NCBI RefSeq assembly: GCF_036174265.1
Contig: NZ_CP108055.1
Span: forward strand, 682,001 to 746,000
DNA length: 64,000 nt
Direction: 5' to 3'
Source: Streptomyces sp. NBC_00285
Lineage (GTDB): Bacteria > Actinomycetota > Actinomycetes > Streptomycetales > Streptomycetaceae
In this document: positions 17,958 to 26,792 of the stretch, piece after piece
How the letters are laid out: every line of letters begins with the position of its first letter
Numbering within the stretch: the stretch's first letter is position 1
Position numbers and translations under genes: made by a program
The notes under the pieces: generated by a model
Seen by the model: only the letters and a program-made list of their open reading frames with translations
The model's database searches: none
Told to the model about the DNA's origin: nothing

Positions 17958-18917
17958 TCAGCCGCCGTGCAGGGTACGGCGCGGCGGGCGGGCGTAGGAG
18001 TGCTGGTAGAGGGTGGCGAAGCGGCCCGGATGGTGGAAGCCCCAGCGGGCGGCGATGTCCGTGACGGTGGCGCCGTCCTCGGGATCGGCGGCCGTCAACG
18101 CGTCGTGGGCGTGGGACAGACGGACCGTGCGGAGGTGTTCCAGCGGGGTGCTGCCCAGGTGCCGGCGGAAGGCGTACTGCAGCGCGCGCACGCTGACATG
18201 GGCCGCCTCCGCGATGCCGGCGACGGTCAGGGGCTGGTCCGCGTGGTCGTCGATGTACGCGAGGGCGCGGCGCAGGGCGTCGGGGTGGGCGTCCTGGCGG
18301 TCGGCACCCGTGGGATCGGCGACCGCGGTGTTGGGGAAGGTCGCAAGGACCGTCGCGGCCAGGTGCTGGGCCGCGGTGGAGATGACCAGGGGCTGGTCGG
18401 CGACGGCGGGATCCGCCAGGACGTGGTCCCGCACATAGCGGATCGTCGCCCGCAGCCGGTCGCCCGCCGCGGCGCTGACCGGCCGGTGCCCGGTGAGCCG
18501 GACCGGTTCGGGGCGCCGTCCGTCCGCGGTCCCCGCGACCTGCGTGAGCAACGCGGGGTCCAGCATGGTGATGTTGTAGCGGGCCGCGCGGACCCGGCCC
18601 GCGTAGGACAGCTCCGGCGGGGCCAGGGACACCACGTCGCCGGGGCCGAAGGAGTCCGAGACGCCCTGGTAGACGTGGTCCTCGATGGTGCCGTCGTGGA
18701 CGACGCACAGGCAGATCCGGCCGAGCGGGGCGACGGCGTAGCTCATGTCGAAGTCGAGGTGGAGCTCGTCGACGCTGACCGAGTCGACGGCGGTGCGCCG
18801 GACCCGCGCACGGCTGCTGTCCGGGGTGCCGTTGCCGATGTTCATCTTCGCGTAGGCGTGGCTGAGGAACTCCTCGGTGCGGTCCAGGTCGTCGCTGTCG
18901 AACATCAGCTTTTCCAT
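17958..18917 (-). CDS. AraC family transcriptional regulator
   Basis: 319-residue regulator with an N-terminal cupin-like AraC-binding domain (DRTEEFLSHAYAKMNIG through PGDVVSLAPPELSY) and a C-terminal double HTH: VAGIAEAAHVSVRALQYAFRRH and VTDIAARWGFHHPGRFATLYQ. I chose the ATG at 18917 because upstream in-frame sequence has non-coding character and AAGGA lies 9-10 bases before the start. It is divergent from the ANTAR gene across about 215 bases. The next co-directional gene is the secreted hydrolase, 97 bases downstream, a plausible target. Confidence 0.87.
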   Translation of the reverse strand: MEKLMFDSDDLDRTEEFLSHAYAKMNIGNGTPDSSRARVRRTAVDSVSVDELHLDFDMSYAVAPLGRICLCVVHDGTIEDHVYQGVSDSFGPGDVVSLAPPELSYAGRVRAARYNITMLDPALLTQVAGTADGRRPEPVRLTGHRPVSAAAGDRLRATIRYVRDHVLADPAVADQPLVISTAAQHLAATVLATFPNTAVADPTGADRQDAHPDALRRALAYIDDHADQPLTVAGIAEAAHVSVRALQYAFRRHLGSTPLEHLRTVRLSHAHDALTAADPEDGATVTDIAARWGFHHPGRFATLYQHSYARPPRRTLHGG

Positions 18918-19131
18918 GGCGGCCAGGTCCTTCCACTCGCAGCGCGGCTCCTCCCTGGCCTCGTACCCTCGAATGCCGAGATGCTGCCGGTGCGTGTTTC
19001 GTTTTCTGTCCTGGCAGGCCGCGAAGTGTGCGCCCACTGGCTCGCGCCGGATGGCCGGCGACGCGCAGGCTGGAGGGGAGGCGGCCGATGGAGTCGCCGT
19101 GCGGCAGGGGGAGAGGGCGACGGGGCTGCGC

Positions 19132-19503
19132 ATGACGCAACGCGAAGAGTTGGTTGAGAAGATCGAAGAACTCCAGGAGGAAGTCGCCCAGCTCAGGCAG
19201 GCCCTTGTCTCGCATGCCGTCGTCGATCAGGCGATAGGCGTGGTCATGACCGTGAGCGGTCTGCGCTCCGAGCAGGGCTGGGAAGTACTGAGGACCGTGT
19301 CCCAGCGCACCAACACCAAGCTGCGCGACGTCGCCCTGCATGTCGTGCACTGGCCCGACGTCGGCAGCCTGCCCGCGGAGATCCGCCCGGCCCTGCGCAT
19401 CGCGCTGGCCGAGGCGCACGCGATGTACGGGGGGCGGGCACTGGTGGGATCGGATGAGCTGTGCCGCAGGTACGGCGGTGTCCTCTCCGGTAAAACCCAG
19501 TGA
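19132..19503 (+). CDS. ANTAR-domain RNA-binding antiterminator
   Basis: 123 residues. A short coiled coil (ELVEKIEELQEEVAQLRQAL) runs into an ANTAR module: HAVVDQAIGVVMTVSGLRSE, then WEVLRTVSQRTNTKLRDVALHVV. ANTAR proteins bind paired hexaloop hairpins in nascent RNA and prevent termination. No GAF or receiver sensor domain is present, so control must come from a partner or from its level. The start is uncertain: ATG 19132, or an in-frame GTG at 19099 nearer a GGAGGGGAGG stretch. Confidence 0.8.
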   Translation: MTQREELVEKIEELQEEVAQLRQALVSHAVVDQAIGVVMTVSGLRSEQGWEVLRTVSQRTNTKLRDVALHVVHWPDVGSLPAEIRPALRIALAEAHAMYGGRALVGSDELCRRYGGVLSGKTQ

Positions 19504-19713
19504 CGGTCCGCGGTTCCGCGGATACCGTCACTTCTGTGAAGGTCACCAGCTGTACCCACACCGCAGCCGCGCGAGCGACCAGCTCGCCGGCTGCCGACGC
19601 CTGACCTCATCCACTCCCCCGGCGGCCGGAAACGGACCGCCGGTGCAGGACCTCTGCTCGCCCCTCTGTTCCCGCGGTCGTTTCCGGTCCCACCAGACCG
19701 AAGGACCACTGCC

Positions 19714-20883
19714 ATGGACACGGACCGCACCGTAGGCGTCTTCACCGACTTCTACCGCGAACGCGGACACCACCTGATCACGGGCGGCACACTGCTGCCA
19801 CCGCCCGGGGACCCGGTGCTCTTCACCACCTCGGGCATGCACCCGCTCACGCCCTACCTGGAGGGCCGCCCCCATCCCCGGGGTCGCCGGCTGGTCAATG
19901 TGCAGCGCTGCCTGCGGACGACCGACCTCGACGAGATCGGCGACTCCACACACCTCACCGTGTTCGACATGCTCGGCTCATGGTCGCTCGGCGACTACGG
20001 GCACTCGCAGAGCCTTCGCTGGGGCTACGAGCTGCTCCGCGAAGGTTTCGGCATCCCCCACGAGAGACTGCACGTCACGGTGTTCGGCGGCGACGGACAG
20101 GTGGGCCCCGACCTCGAATCGCTGCGCACCTGGCAGGAGACGGGCGTCCCGGTGGAACTCACCCGGGACGACAACTGGTGGTCCAACGGACCGGTCGGCC
20201 CGTGCGGCCCCGACTCGGAGATCTTCGTGTGGACCGGTGGAACCCCGCCCCGGGGCACCCCCACCACCGATCCGCGCTGGGTGGAGATCTGGAACCACGT
20301 CGTCATGCGCTACCGCCGCCTCGACGACGGCTCGCTCCAGCCTCTTGAGCGTCCCGGAATCGACACCGGCATGGGGCTGGAGCGCCTGGTCACCGTCCTG
20401 CAGGGCCGTTCCTCGGTCTACGACACCGACCTGTTCGAGCCATGGATGCGACTGCTGCCGCCACTCTGGGAGCTCGACGAACCGTCGCTGCGGCTGGTCT
20501 GCGACCATCTGCGCTCCGGTGTCGTCGTCATCGGCGACGGGGTACGGCCGTCCAACACCGGTCGCGGATACGTCCTGCGCCGCATCGTGCGCCGGCTGCT
20601 CACCACCCTGCGGCGCGACGACCCGTCCCGCACCCTGTCCGACCTGCCCGTGGAGCTCCTCCAGCACACGCTGGACCACTTCGGTTCGACGTCCGGGACG
20701 GATCTCGTCCGGGACGTGCTGCTGGAGGAGGAACGCCGCTTCGACCGGCTGCTGGAGCGCGGTCGCCGCCTGCTGTCGGGGCCGCGGTACCGGGGACCGC
20801 TGAGCGAGGAGGACTACGAGTACCTCCACGACACCCACGGTCTCCCCCGCGACCTGGTGGTCGGACTGCGCGGGAAAGGATGA
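19714..20883 (+). CDS. Stand-alone alanyl-tRNA synthetase catalytic core (AlaRS paralogue)
   Basis: 389 residues covering only the class II catalytic and part of the tRNA-recognition region of AlaRS, which is normally about 880 residues. Seen: LFTTSGMHPLTPYLEG, QRCLRTTDLDEIGDSTHLT, FDMLGSWSLGDY, WNHVVMRYRRLDDGS, PGIDTGMGLERL and VRPSNTGRGYVLRRIVRRL. The editing, oligomerisation and C-Ala domains are absent; the frame stops 15 bases before the convergent ABC permease gene. It is not simply decayed, since every catalytic motif reads cleanly. It could charge tRNA or a small carrier with alanine for a specialised pathway, serve as a resistant copy, or be a truncated relic. No biosynthetic partner is adjacent. 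About 210 bases without a gene precede it. Confidence 0.85.
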   Translation: MDTDRTVGVFTDFYRERGHHLITGGTLLPPPGDPVLFTTSGMHPLTPYLEGRPHPRGRRLVNVQRCLRTTDLDEIGDSTHLTVFDMLGSWSLGDYGHSQSLRWGYELLREGFGIPHERLHVTVFGGDGQVGPDLESLRTWQETGVPVELTRDDNWWSNGPVGPCGPDSEIFVWTGGTPPRGTPTTDPRWVEIWNHVVMRYRRLDDGSLQPLERPGIDTGMGLERLVTVLQGRSSVYDTDLFEPWMRLLPPLWELDEPSLRLVCDHLRSGVVVIGDGVRPSNTGRGYVLRRIVRRLLTTLRRDDPSRTLSDLPVELLQHTLDHFGSTSGTDLVRDVLLEEERRFDRLLERGRRLLSGPRYRGPLSEEDYEYLHDTHGLPRDLVVGLRGKG

Positions 20884-20897
20884 CCGTTTCCGGCTCC

Positions 20898-23246
20898 CTA
20901 CTCCGTGCGCAGGGCCGTGGCCGTACGGGCCTTCGCCGCCCAGCCCGCCGGGAGCATCGCGCCCAGCAGCGCGATGACCAGGCCGGCCAGGCCCAGCAGG
21001 AGCAGTTGCGGGGAGTCGTACACGTCGAGGACGGACCTGGGCAGGCCGGTGCCCGCCGCGTGTCCCATCACCGGAAGCACGTAGCCGTGCAGCGCGTATC
21101 CGGCGGGGACACCGATGAGGCCGCCGAGGACGCCGATGCCGGCCACCGAGGCGAGGACGAGGCTCACGGTCTGCCGGGGTGACATGCCGAGCGCCTTGCA
21201 CACGCCGAGGTCGTGGACGCGCTCCCGGGTGTCCAGGACGACGGAGTTGAGCACGCCGAGTCCGGCGACGGACACGAGCATCAGGGTGAGGAGCGCGGCC
21301 ATCGTGTTCAGGATCAGGACGAAGTTGTCCTGCGTGGAAGGGGGGTTGGCGCGGACGTCGGCTCCGAGGGACTTGATGCTCGCGCCGAGTTTCTCGGCGT
21401 AGGTGACCGCGGAGACGCCCGGTTTCACGTCGATCAGGAACACCCGGGGCTTGGTCGCCGGGAAGTCCGCGGTGTTCGCCTGGATCTCCATTTCGTCGTC
21501 CGAGCTGCCGAAGGCCTCGCCGACGATCCGCAGCATGGCCGTCTCCTTGCCGACGGTCACGCGTACGGTGTCGCCGATCTCGGTGCCGGTGCTCTCCAGG
21601 AACTGGCCGGGCACGACGACCTGGCCCGCGCCGGTGAGCCAGTGCCCGGAGACCACCGCGTGGCCGACGGCGCTGGAGTCACCCTGGTAGAGGGTCGCCC
21701 GGACCGTTCCGGAGACCCCGGCCACGGCGCCGTCCTGCTGGCCCATGCCGTAGTACGAGGCAGTGCCCGCCTGCGCCTCGATGGCGGCGATCACCTGCGC
21801 CGGGTCGGCCGGCTCCGGCTCCTGGGTGCCCGGTGCGGGGACGTGTTCGCCGCCCACGATGCTCGGGCCGCCGGCGAAGACGGAGACCGCGGAGCGGCTC
21901 TCGGGATCCTGAAGCGCGGTGACCTCGTTCAGTGAGGAGGTGAGGCCGACGGCGAAGGTCGCCGCGATGGTGCCGAAGGCGACGGCGAGCAGCATCGCGA
22001 GCGTACGGACCGGATGGGCGAAGGGGCTGGCGAGGCCGTAGGTCACCGCCCGGGGCAGCGGAAGCCGCCCCGCCATGCGGTGCGCCCACTGACCGCGTCC
22101 GGTGCGCGGGGCCCGGCCGAGGGCGATGGCCTCCACCGTGCGCAGCCGTCCCGCCCGCAGCGCGGGGACGAAGGCCGCGATCCCGACGACCAGCAGGGCG
22201 CCGGCGGGGACGACCACGTCCACCCACCAGGCGACCGACAGGGTGGCGGTGCCGTAGGCCTGCTCCGTGTCGTCGAGAAGTGGCAGGGCCAGCAGGTTGC
22301 CGAGGACGACGCCGAGCGCGATGCCCGCGGCTGCGGGGATGAGCGCCTGGGCCACATAGGCGCGGACGACCTCGCGCGGGGTGAAGCCGATGGCCTTGAG
22401 GATGCCGATCCTGCGCAGACTCGTGCCGACCGCGCCGCTGATGACGCTGCTCACGATGATCACCGACATGACGATGCCGAGCACCCCGAAGGCGACCAGG
22501 AACGGGATGGTCGGGGCGGCGCCCTGGTCGGCGGCGCGCTTGGTGTCGAGGTAGGACCGGGCGCCGAGAAGGGCTCCGGACGGGACCGCGGCGAGGAGCT
22601 GCTTGCGGTCCGAGGCGATGTCGCCTTTCGAGCCGGCCGAGCCGAAGCGGTAGAGCATCTGGCTGGTGACAGGGTGTTCTTTGGAGGCAAGGGCCCTGAC
22701 CTGCGAGGGAGTTGCCCACACGTCGGCGGTCTTGCTGGCCGACGTGGCGAAGCCGACGACCGTGAGAGTCGTGTCGGAGGCGGTCAGGGTGTCGCCCACC
22801 TTGAAGGCGGCACCCTGGTAGGCGGAGTTCAGCACGATCTCGCCCGTTGTCCTCGCCCACCGGCCGGCCGTGAGGTCCAGGTCGTCCACGGCGGCCTGCG
22901 GTGCGGTGCGTCCGACCAGGGTCATGGCCGGGGGGCGACGGCCCGTCGAGTCCGTCGCCTCGATGATCGTGGTGGGGTACGGTCCCGCGCTCGCGGTGAC
23001 TCCGTCCAGCTGCCCGGTGGCCGCGAGCTGCGCCGCCCCGGCCTTGGCCGGATCGAACTCCGCGGTGATGTGCGCGCCCTTCTGCTGGGCGAAGGCGTGG
23101 TCGAAGGGAGCGTTCGAGACGACCATGAGGGAGCCCGCGACCACGGCCGCCGCCACGGCCATCATCGTGGCGATGGTGATGACCACGGTCTGCACGCGGC
23201 GCCGGCCGATCCCGGAACGGATGACCCGGACGAGCGGTCCGGTCAT
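20898..23246 (-). CDS. ABC transporter permease, FtsX/MacB type
   Basis: 782 residues. An N-terminal membrane segment (VVITIATMMAVAAAVVAGSLMVV) is followed by an extracellular domain, three helices (ILGIVMSVIIVSSVISGAVGT and on), a second extracellular domain, and three more helices near the end, the two-FtsX-repeat layout of large actinobacterial exporters. The cytoplasmic block LRRIGILKAIGFTPREVV is a hallmark of the family, repeated as VHDLGVCKALGMSPRQTV. The ATG at 23246 overlaps the ATPase stop (ATGA). Substrate is unknown; peptides, lipids or antibiotics are usual. The divergent kinase/regulator pair probably controls it. Confidence 0.92.
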   Translation of the reverse strand: MTGPLVRVIRSGIGRRRVQTVVITIATMMAVAAAVVAGSLMVVSNAPFDHAFAQQKGAHITAEFDPAKAGAAQLAATGQLDGVTASAGPYPTTIIEATDSTGRRPPAMTLVGRTAPQAAVDDLDLTAGRWARTTGEIVLNSAYQGAAFKVGDTLTASDTTLTVVGFATSASKTADVWATPSQVRALASKEHPVTSQMLYRFGSAGSKGDIASDRKQLLAAVPSGALLGARSYLDTKRAADQGAAPTIPFLVAFGVLGIVMSVIIVSSVISGAVGTSLRRIGILKAIGFTPREVVRAYVAQALIPAAAGIALGVVLGNLLALPLLDDTEQAYGTATLSVAWWVDVVVPAGALLVVGIAAFVPALRAGRLRTVEAIALGRAPRTGRGQWAHRMAGRLPLPRAVTYGLASPFAHPVRTLAMLLAVAFGTIAATFAVGLTSSLNEVTALQDPESRSAVSVFAGGPSIVGGEHVPAPGTQEPEPADPAQVIAAIEAQAGTASYYGMGQQDGAVAGVSGTVRATLYQGDSSAVGHAVVSGHWLTGAGQVVVPGQFLESTGTEIGDTVRVTVGKETAMLRIVGEAFGSSDDEMEIQANTADFPATKPRVFLIDVKPGVSAVTYAEKLGASIKSLGADVRANPPSTQDNFVLILNTMAALLTLMLVSVAGLGVLNSVVLDTRERVHDLGVCKALGMSPRQTVSLVLASVAGIGVLGGLIGVPAGYALHGYVLPVMGHAAGTGLPRSVLDVYDSPQLLLLGLAGLVIALLGAMLPAGWAAKARTATALRTE

Positions 23247-23935
23247 CGCACGGCCTCCGCGCGGGAGTCGAGGGCGACATGACCGTCGACGAGATGGACG
23301 GTACGGCTCGCGCAGGCCTCGGCCAGGGCCCGGTCGTGCGTGACGAGCACGATGGTCTGTCCGCCTCGGTGCAGCTCGACCAGAAGTTCCCGCACGTCCT
23401 GACCCGAGGCGCTGTCGAGGGCGCCGGTCGGTTCGTCGGCGAGCAGCAGGGCGGGCCGGTTCACCAACGCCCGGGCGACGGCGACACGTTGGCGTTCCCC
23501 GCCGGAGAGACGGCCGGGGTAGGCGCGGGCGTGCTTCTGGATGCCGAGGACCTCCATGAGCTCCTGCGCCCGGGACTGCGTCCTGCTCCGGGAGGTTCCC
23601 CTGAGCTGGGCGGGAAGCTGGATGTTGTCGAAGACGGTGAGGTCGTCGAGCAGGTTGAAGAACTGGAAGACCATGCCGATCTGTTCGCGGCGGAACCGGG
23701 CCAGGGCGTGCTCGCCGAGCCGGTCCACCCGCTGCCCGGCGACGGTCACGGTGCCCTCGGTCGGCTTGTCGAGGCCCGCGACGAGGTTGAGCAGCGTGGA
23801 CTTGCCGCTGCCGGAGGGGCCGGTCACGGCGAGGGCCTCGCCCTGGGCGACGGACAGGTCGAGGGGTCCCAGCGCGGGTGCGCCGGCATTGTCGTAGCGC
23901 TTGGCCACGCCCTGCAGTTCGATCACTTGGGTCAT
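23243..23935 (-). CDS. ABC transporter ATPase, MacB/LolD-like
   Basis: 230 residues. Walker A GPSGSGKST, Q-loop FQFFNLL, signature LSGGERQRVA, Walker B LLLADEPTGALD, and H-loop VTHD all read intact. The LDxxSGxxV element after Walker B is typical of the MacB group. Overlaps the permease start by 4 bases. It is divergent from the histidine kinase gene across 218 bases, which should contain both promoters. Confidence 0.95.
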   Translation of the reverse strand: MTQVIELQGVAKRYDNAGAPALGPLDLSVAQGEALAVTGPSGSGKSTLLNLVAGLDKPTEGTVTVAGQRVDRLGEHALARFRREQIGMVFQFFNLLDDLTVFDNIQLPAQLRGTSRSRTQSRAQELMEVLGIQKHARAYPGRLSGGERQRVAVARALVNRPALLLADEPTGALDSASGQDVRELLVELHRGGQTIVLVTHDRALAEACASRTVHLVDGHVALDSRAEAVR

Positions 23936-24153
23936 GGGAGGTGCCCGTCCTCACGGTTGTCGGGTCGTGTCCTTGCCGGCGTGGCGAAGGTACGGAAGCG
24001 CGGGGCCGGGGCGCGTCCGCCGGGACGGCGAGAAGCGGACATCCGCGCGGAGGACACGGTGGCGGGGTCATCCCTGCGAAGTACGCCCGCCGGACGGGGT
24101 GTTGGTCGCACAGACGGACGCGCGGCAGGACCCGGGGCCGCGACAATGTACGC

Positions 24154-25452
24154 ATGGAGACGAGGTACCTGCGGGGATGGAGTCGGCAGGTGCGTGCCGC
24201 GCTGCGGCCGGAGGCGAGGGATGCCGCGCTGTCGCGGCGGTCGGTGTGGTTCGACGTCCTGCTGGCCGTGCTGTTGGCGGTGGTCGCGCTGGTGGTGGCG
24301 TCGCGCTATCCCGGCGACGGTCCGGTACAGGTGTCGAGGACCGCGTACGGGCCGCCGGTGCCGCCCCTGCCTCCGGTTCTTCCCGGCGGGCGGATCGAGC
24401 CGCCAGTCCCCACCCCTCCCTGGGGGCTGGTCATACTGTCGGCGCTTCCGCTGGCGGCGCGGCGGCGGTTTCCGCTGACCGTGTTCGCGGTGGTGCTCGG
24501 CGCGGCCATCGGCATCGGCGACGACGCCTCCTGGATCACCGTGCTGACCTGCGTCATCGGCGCGTACAGCGCGGTCGTGCACAGCCGGCACCGAGCGGGG
24601 GCGATGGCCGGCCTCGTCGTCGCGGCCGTGCTGACCGGGGTGGCCTTCCGGTCGACGGAACCGGTACTGCCCGGCTGGTCGAGCCCCGGGGTGGTGCTGC
24701 TGCTGGCCGGGCTGCTGGCCGGCGTGGTCCGGTACGGACGGCGGCGGCTCGCGGTCAGCCGGGACCGGTTCGCGGCGCTGGAGCGAACGCACGAAGAGGA
24801 GACACGCAGGGCCGTGGAAGAGGAACGGGCCCGGATCGCCGCCGAGTTGCACGACGTCGTGACCCACAATGTGAGCGTGATGGTCATCCAGGCGGGCGCC
24901 GCACGCAAGGTCATGGACGCGTCGCCGCAGCGGTCCAAGGAGGCACTCCTCGCGGTCGAGGCCGGGGGGCGGGCCGCGATGGCCGAACTCCGGCACGTGA
25001 TGGGCCTGTTGGCCGCTCCGGACACCGGCCGCGCGGACTCCCCCGCCGACGGCCTCGAACCGCAGCCGGGTCTCGGTCAGTTGGGCGCCCTGATCGACCG
25101 GGTGCGGGCCGCCGGGACACCGGTGGGGATCTCGGTGTCGCTGCCCCCGGAACCGCTGCCGCCCGGCGTGGACCTCACGGCGTACCGCGTGGTCCAGGAG
25201 GCTTTGACCAACACCATCAAGCACGCGCCCGGTGCCGAGGCCGTCGTCACCGTCGGCTGGACTGGTGACCTGCTGGAGATCGAGGTCATGGACACCGGCG
25301 CAGTCCGCGACGGCGTCCCGGCGGACGGAAACGGCCGCGGTCTGATCGGCCTGCGCGAGCGCCTCGCGGTCTACGGCGGCGAACTCACGGCCGGTTCCAC
25401 ACTCGCCGGCGGCTTCCGGATCCGGGCACAGGTGCCGTGGCGGACGGGGTGA
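24154..25452 (+). CDS. Sensor histidine kinase, NarL-group (HisKA_3)
   Basis: 432 residues. Four or five hydrophobic segments (FDVLLAVLLAVVALVVA onward to about residue 195) form the membrane sensor. A short coiled coil leads to the dimerisation box ARIAAELHDVVTHNVSVMV with phospho-acceptor His233, and a HATPase_c domain follows (VVQEALTNTIKHAPGAEAVV, NGRGLIGLRERLAVYGG). No extracellular sensor domain of size is seen, suggesting intramembrane sensing, common for kinases paired with ABC exporters. Followed at once by its response regulator; divergent from the exporter operon. Confidence 0.92.
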   Translation: METRYLRGWSRQVRAALRPEARDAALSRRSVWFDVLLAVLLAVVALVVASRYPGDGPVQVSRTAYGPPVPPLPPVLPGGRIEPPVPTPPWGLVILSALPLAARRRFPLTVFAVVLGAAIGIGDDASWITVLTCVIGAYSAVVHSRHRAGAMAGLVVAAVLTGVAFRSTEPVLPGWSSPGVVLLLAGLLAGVVRYGRRRLAVSRDRFAALERTHEEETRRAVEEERARIAAELHDVVTHNVSVMVIQAGAARKVMDASPQRSKEALLAVEAGGRAAMAELRHVMGLLAAPDTGRADSPADGLEPQPGLGQLGALIDRVRAAGTPVGISVSLPPEPLPPGVDLTAYRVVQEALTNTIKHAPGAEAVVTVGWTGDLLEIEVMDTGAVRDGVPADGNGRGLIGLRERLAVYGGELTAGSTLAGGFRIRAQVPWRTG

Positions 25453-25538
25453 GCGGGGAACCGGTCGGCGGGGAGGCCGGGTTGGGGGACAGGGTGAGCG
25501 GGACGCAGATCGGTGGGGCGAGCGGGTTGGGGGACGAC
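25449..25538 (+). repeat. Two 45-bp tandem repeats at the kinase/regulator junction
   Basis: Two units (25449-25493 and 25494-25538) both begin GTGAGCGGG and both contain GGGTTGGGGGAC at the same offset. The unit is a multiple of three, so in the regulator frame it encodes VSGEPVGGEAGLGDR then VSGTQIGGASGLGDD. It lies exactly where the regulator start is ambiguous. Confidence 0.65.
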
Positions 25539-25553
25539 GGGGTGGGAGAGGAC

Positions 25554-26246
25554 GTGTTGCGGGTCGTCATCGCCGACGACCAGGCCCTGGTGCGGACCGG
25601 GTTCGGGATGATCCTGGCCGCGGACGGCATCGAGGTGACCGCGGAGGCGGCCGACGGCGCGGAGGCGGTCGCCGCGGTCCGGCGGACCCGCCCGGACGTC
25701 GTCCTCATGGACATCCGGATGCCGGTCATGGACGGCATCGAGGCCACCCGGCGGATCCTCGCCGCCGACACCGCGGGCGAGACCCGCGTGATCATCCTGA
25801 CCACGTACGACCTCGACCACTACGTCTACGCCGCCCTCACCACGGGGGCCAGCGGCTTCCTCCTCAAGGACGTCACCCCCGAGCACCTGGTGTCCGCCAT
25901 ACGGTTGGTGCGGTCCGGCGACGCCCTGCTGGCGCCCTCGATCACGCGTCGGCTGATCGAGCGTTTCGCCCGCCGTGAGGAGTCCCTGTCCTCGGCCGGC
26001 TCGCACCACGACCTGTCCGGTCTGACGCCACGTGAGCTGGAGGTACTGCGGCTGCTGGCGACCGGACTCAGCAACGCGGAGCTCGCACAGCGGCTCGTCC
26101 TCAGTCCGACGACGGTCAAGACGCACATCGGGCGGATCCTGTCGAAGCTGGACCTGCGCGACCGCGTCCAGGCGGTCGTCCTCGCCTACGAGAGCGGGCT
26201 GATCACGCCGGGCGGTACCGCGGACGACACCCTCCGGGACACCTAG
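25554..26246 (+). CDS. Response regulator, NarL/LuxR type
   Basis: About 230 residues. Receiver: VIADDQALVRTGFGMIL with the acidic pair, phospho-acceptor Asp in VVLMDIRMPVMDGIEA, IILTTYD, and Lys in GFLLKD. LuxR-type HTH: LTPRELEVLRLLATGLSNAE and TTVKTHIGRILSKL. Start uncertain. The GTG at 25554 has GGGAGAG close before it and gives the usual length, but GTG at 25449 overlaps the kinase stop (GTGA) and would add a repeat-derived 35-residue leader. Partner of the upstream kinase, probably controlling the divergent ABC exporter. Its 3' end overlaps the next minus-strand gene by 4 bases. Confidence 0.92.
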   Translation: MLRVVIADDQALVRTGFGMILAADGIEVTAEAADGAEAVAAVRRTRPDVVLMDIRMPVMDGIEATRRILAADTAGETRVIILTTYDLDHYVYAALTTGASGFLLKDVTPEHLVSAIRLVRSGDALLAPSITRRLIERFARREESLSSAGSHHDLSGLTPRELEVLRLLATGLSNAELAQRLVLSPTTVKTHIGRILSKLDLRDRVQAVVLAYESGLITPGGTADDTLRDT

Positions 26247-26695
26247 GACATCAGCCCGGCCGCAACCGTCGCCCCCAGCTCCCAGCACGCCTCGATGTCG
26301 GCCTTGGCCGGTTCGCCGGTGACCGTCACCGGTTCGGCCGCGCGGCGCCATCCGAGGCCGGTGGCGATCGTCTCGACGCCCCGCAGGGCGCCGGTGACGT
26401 CGTTCCCACCGTGCAGGTAGATGCCGAACGGCCGGCCGCGCGTCTCGTCGAGGCAGGGATAGTAGACCTGGTCGAAGAAGTGCTTGAGCGCGCCGGACAT
26501 GTAGCCGAGGTTGGCCGGGGTGCCGAGCAGGTAGCCGTCCGCCTCCAGGACGTCCGAGGCGCTGGCGGACAGGGCCGCACGACGCACGACGCGGACGTCC
26601 TCGATCTCCGGTGCCGTCGCACCGGAGACGACGGCCTCGAACATCGCCTGGCAGTTGGGCGAGGGCGTGTGATGGACGATCAGCAAGGTGGCCAC
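26243..26695 (-). CDS. Flavodoxin-like NAD(P)H-dependent FMN reductase
   Basis: About 150 residues with a flavodoxin-like fold: TLLIVHHTPSPNCQAMFEAV (phosphate loop region), ADGYLLGTPANLGYMSGALKHFFDQVYYP (the second FMN loop) and GRPFGIYLHGGNDVTGAL. GTG at 26695 is preferred; an upstream alternative would add 14 polar residues. Probably a cytoplasmic FMN-binding reductase. Convergent with the response regulator, overlapping by 4 bases. Confidence 0.8.
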   Translation of the reverse strand: MATLLIVHHTPSPNCQAMFEAVVSGATAPEIEDVRVVRRAALSASASDVLEADGYLLGTPANLGYMSGALKHFFDQVYYPCLDETRGRPFGIYLHGGNDVTGALRGVETIATGLGWRRAAEPVTVTGEPAKADIEACWELGATVAAGLMS

Positions 26696-26792
26696 GCTCG
26701 AACCCTGCCTGCCTCGGCTTTCGTCCGCAAGCCACACCGTGGCCGGACGGTGCCGGGCTAGGATTCACGGACACCACGAGGGGGGAGCAGAC

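Noticed and set aside
19504..19713. Possible T-box or attenuator before the AlaRS-like gene
   Set aside because: There are short GC hairpins but no TGGNACCGCG-type T-box sequence or specifier stem, so a tRNA-sensing leader is not supported.
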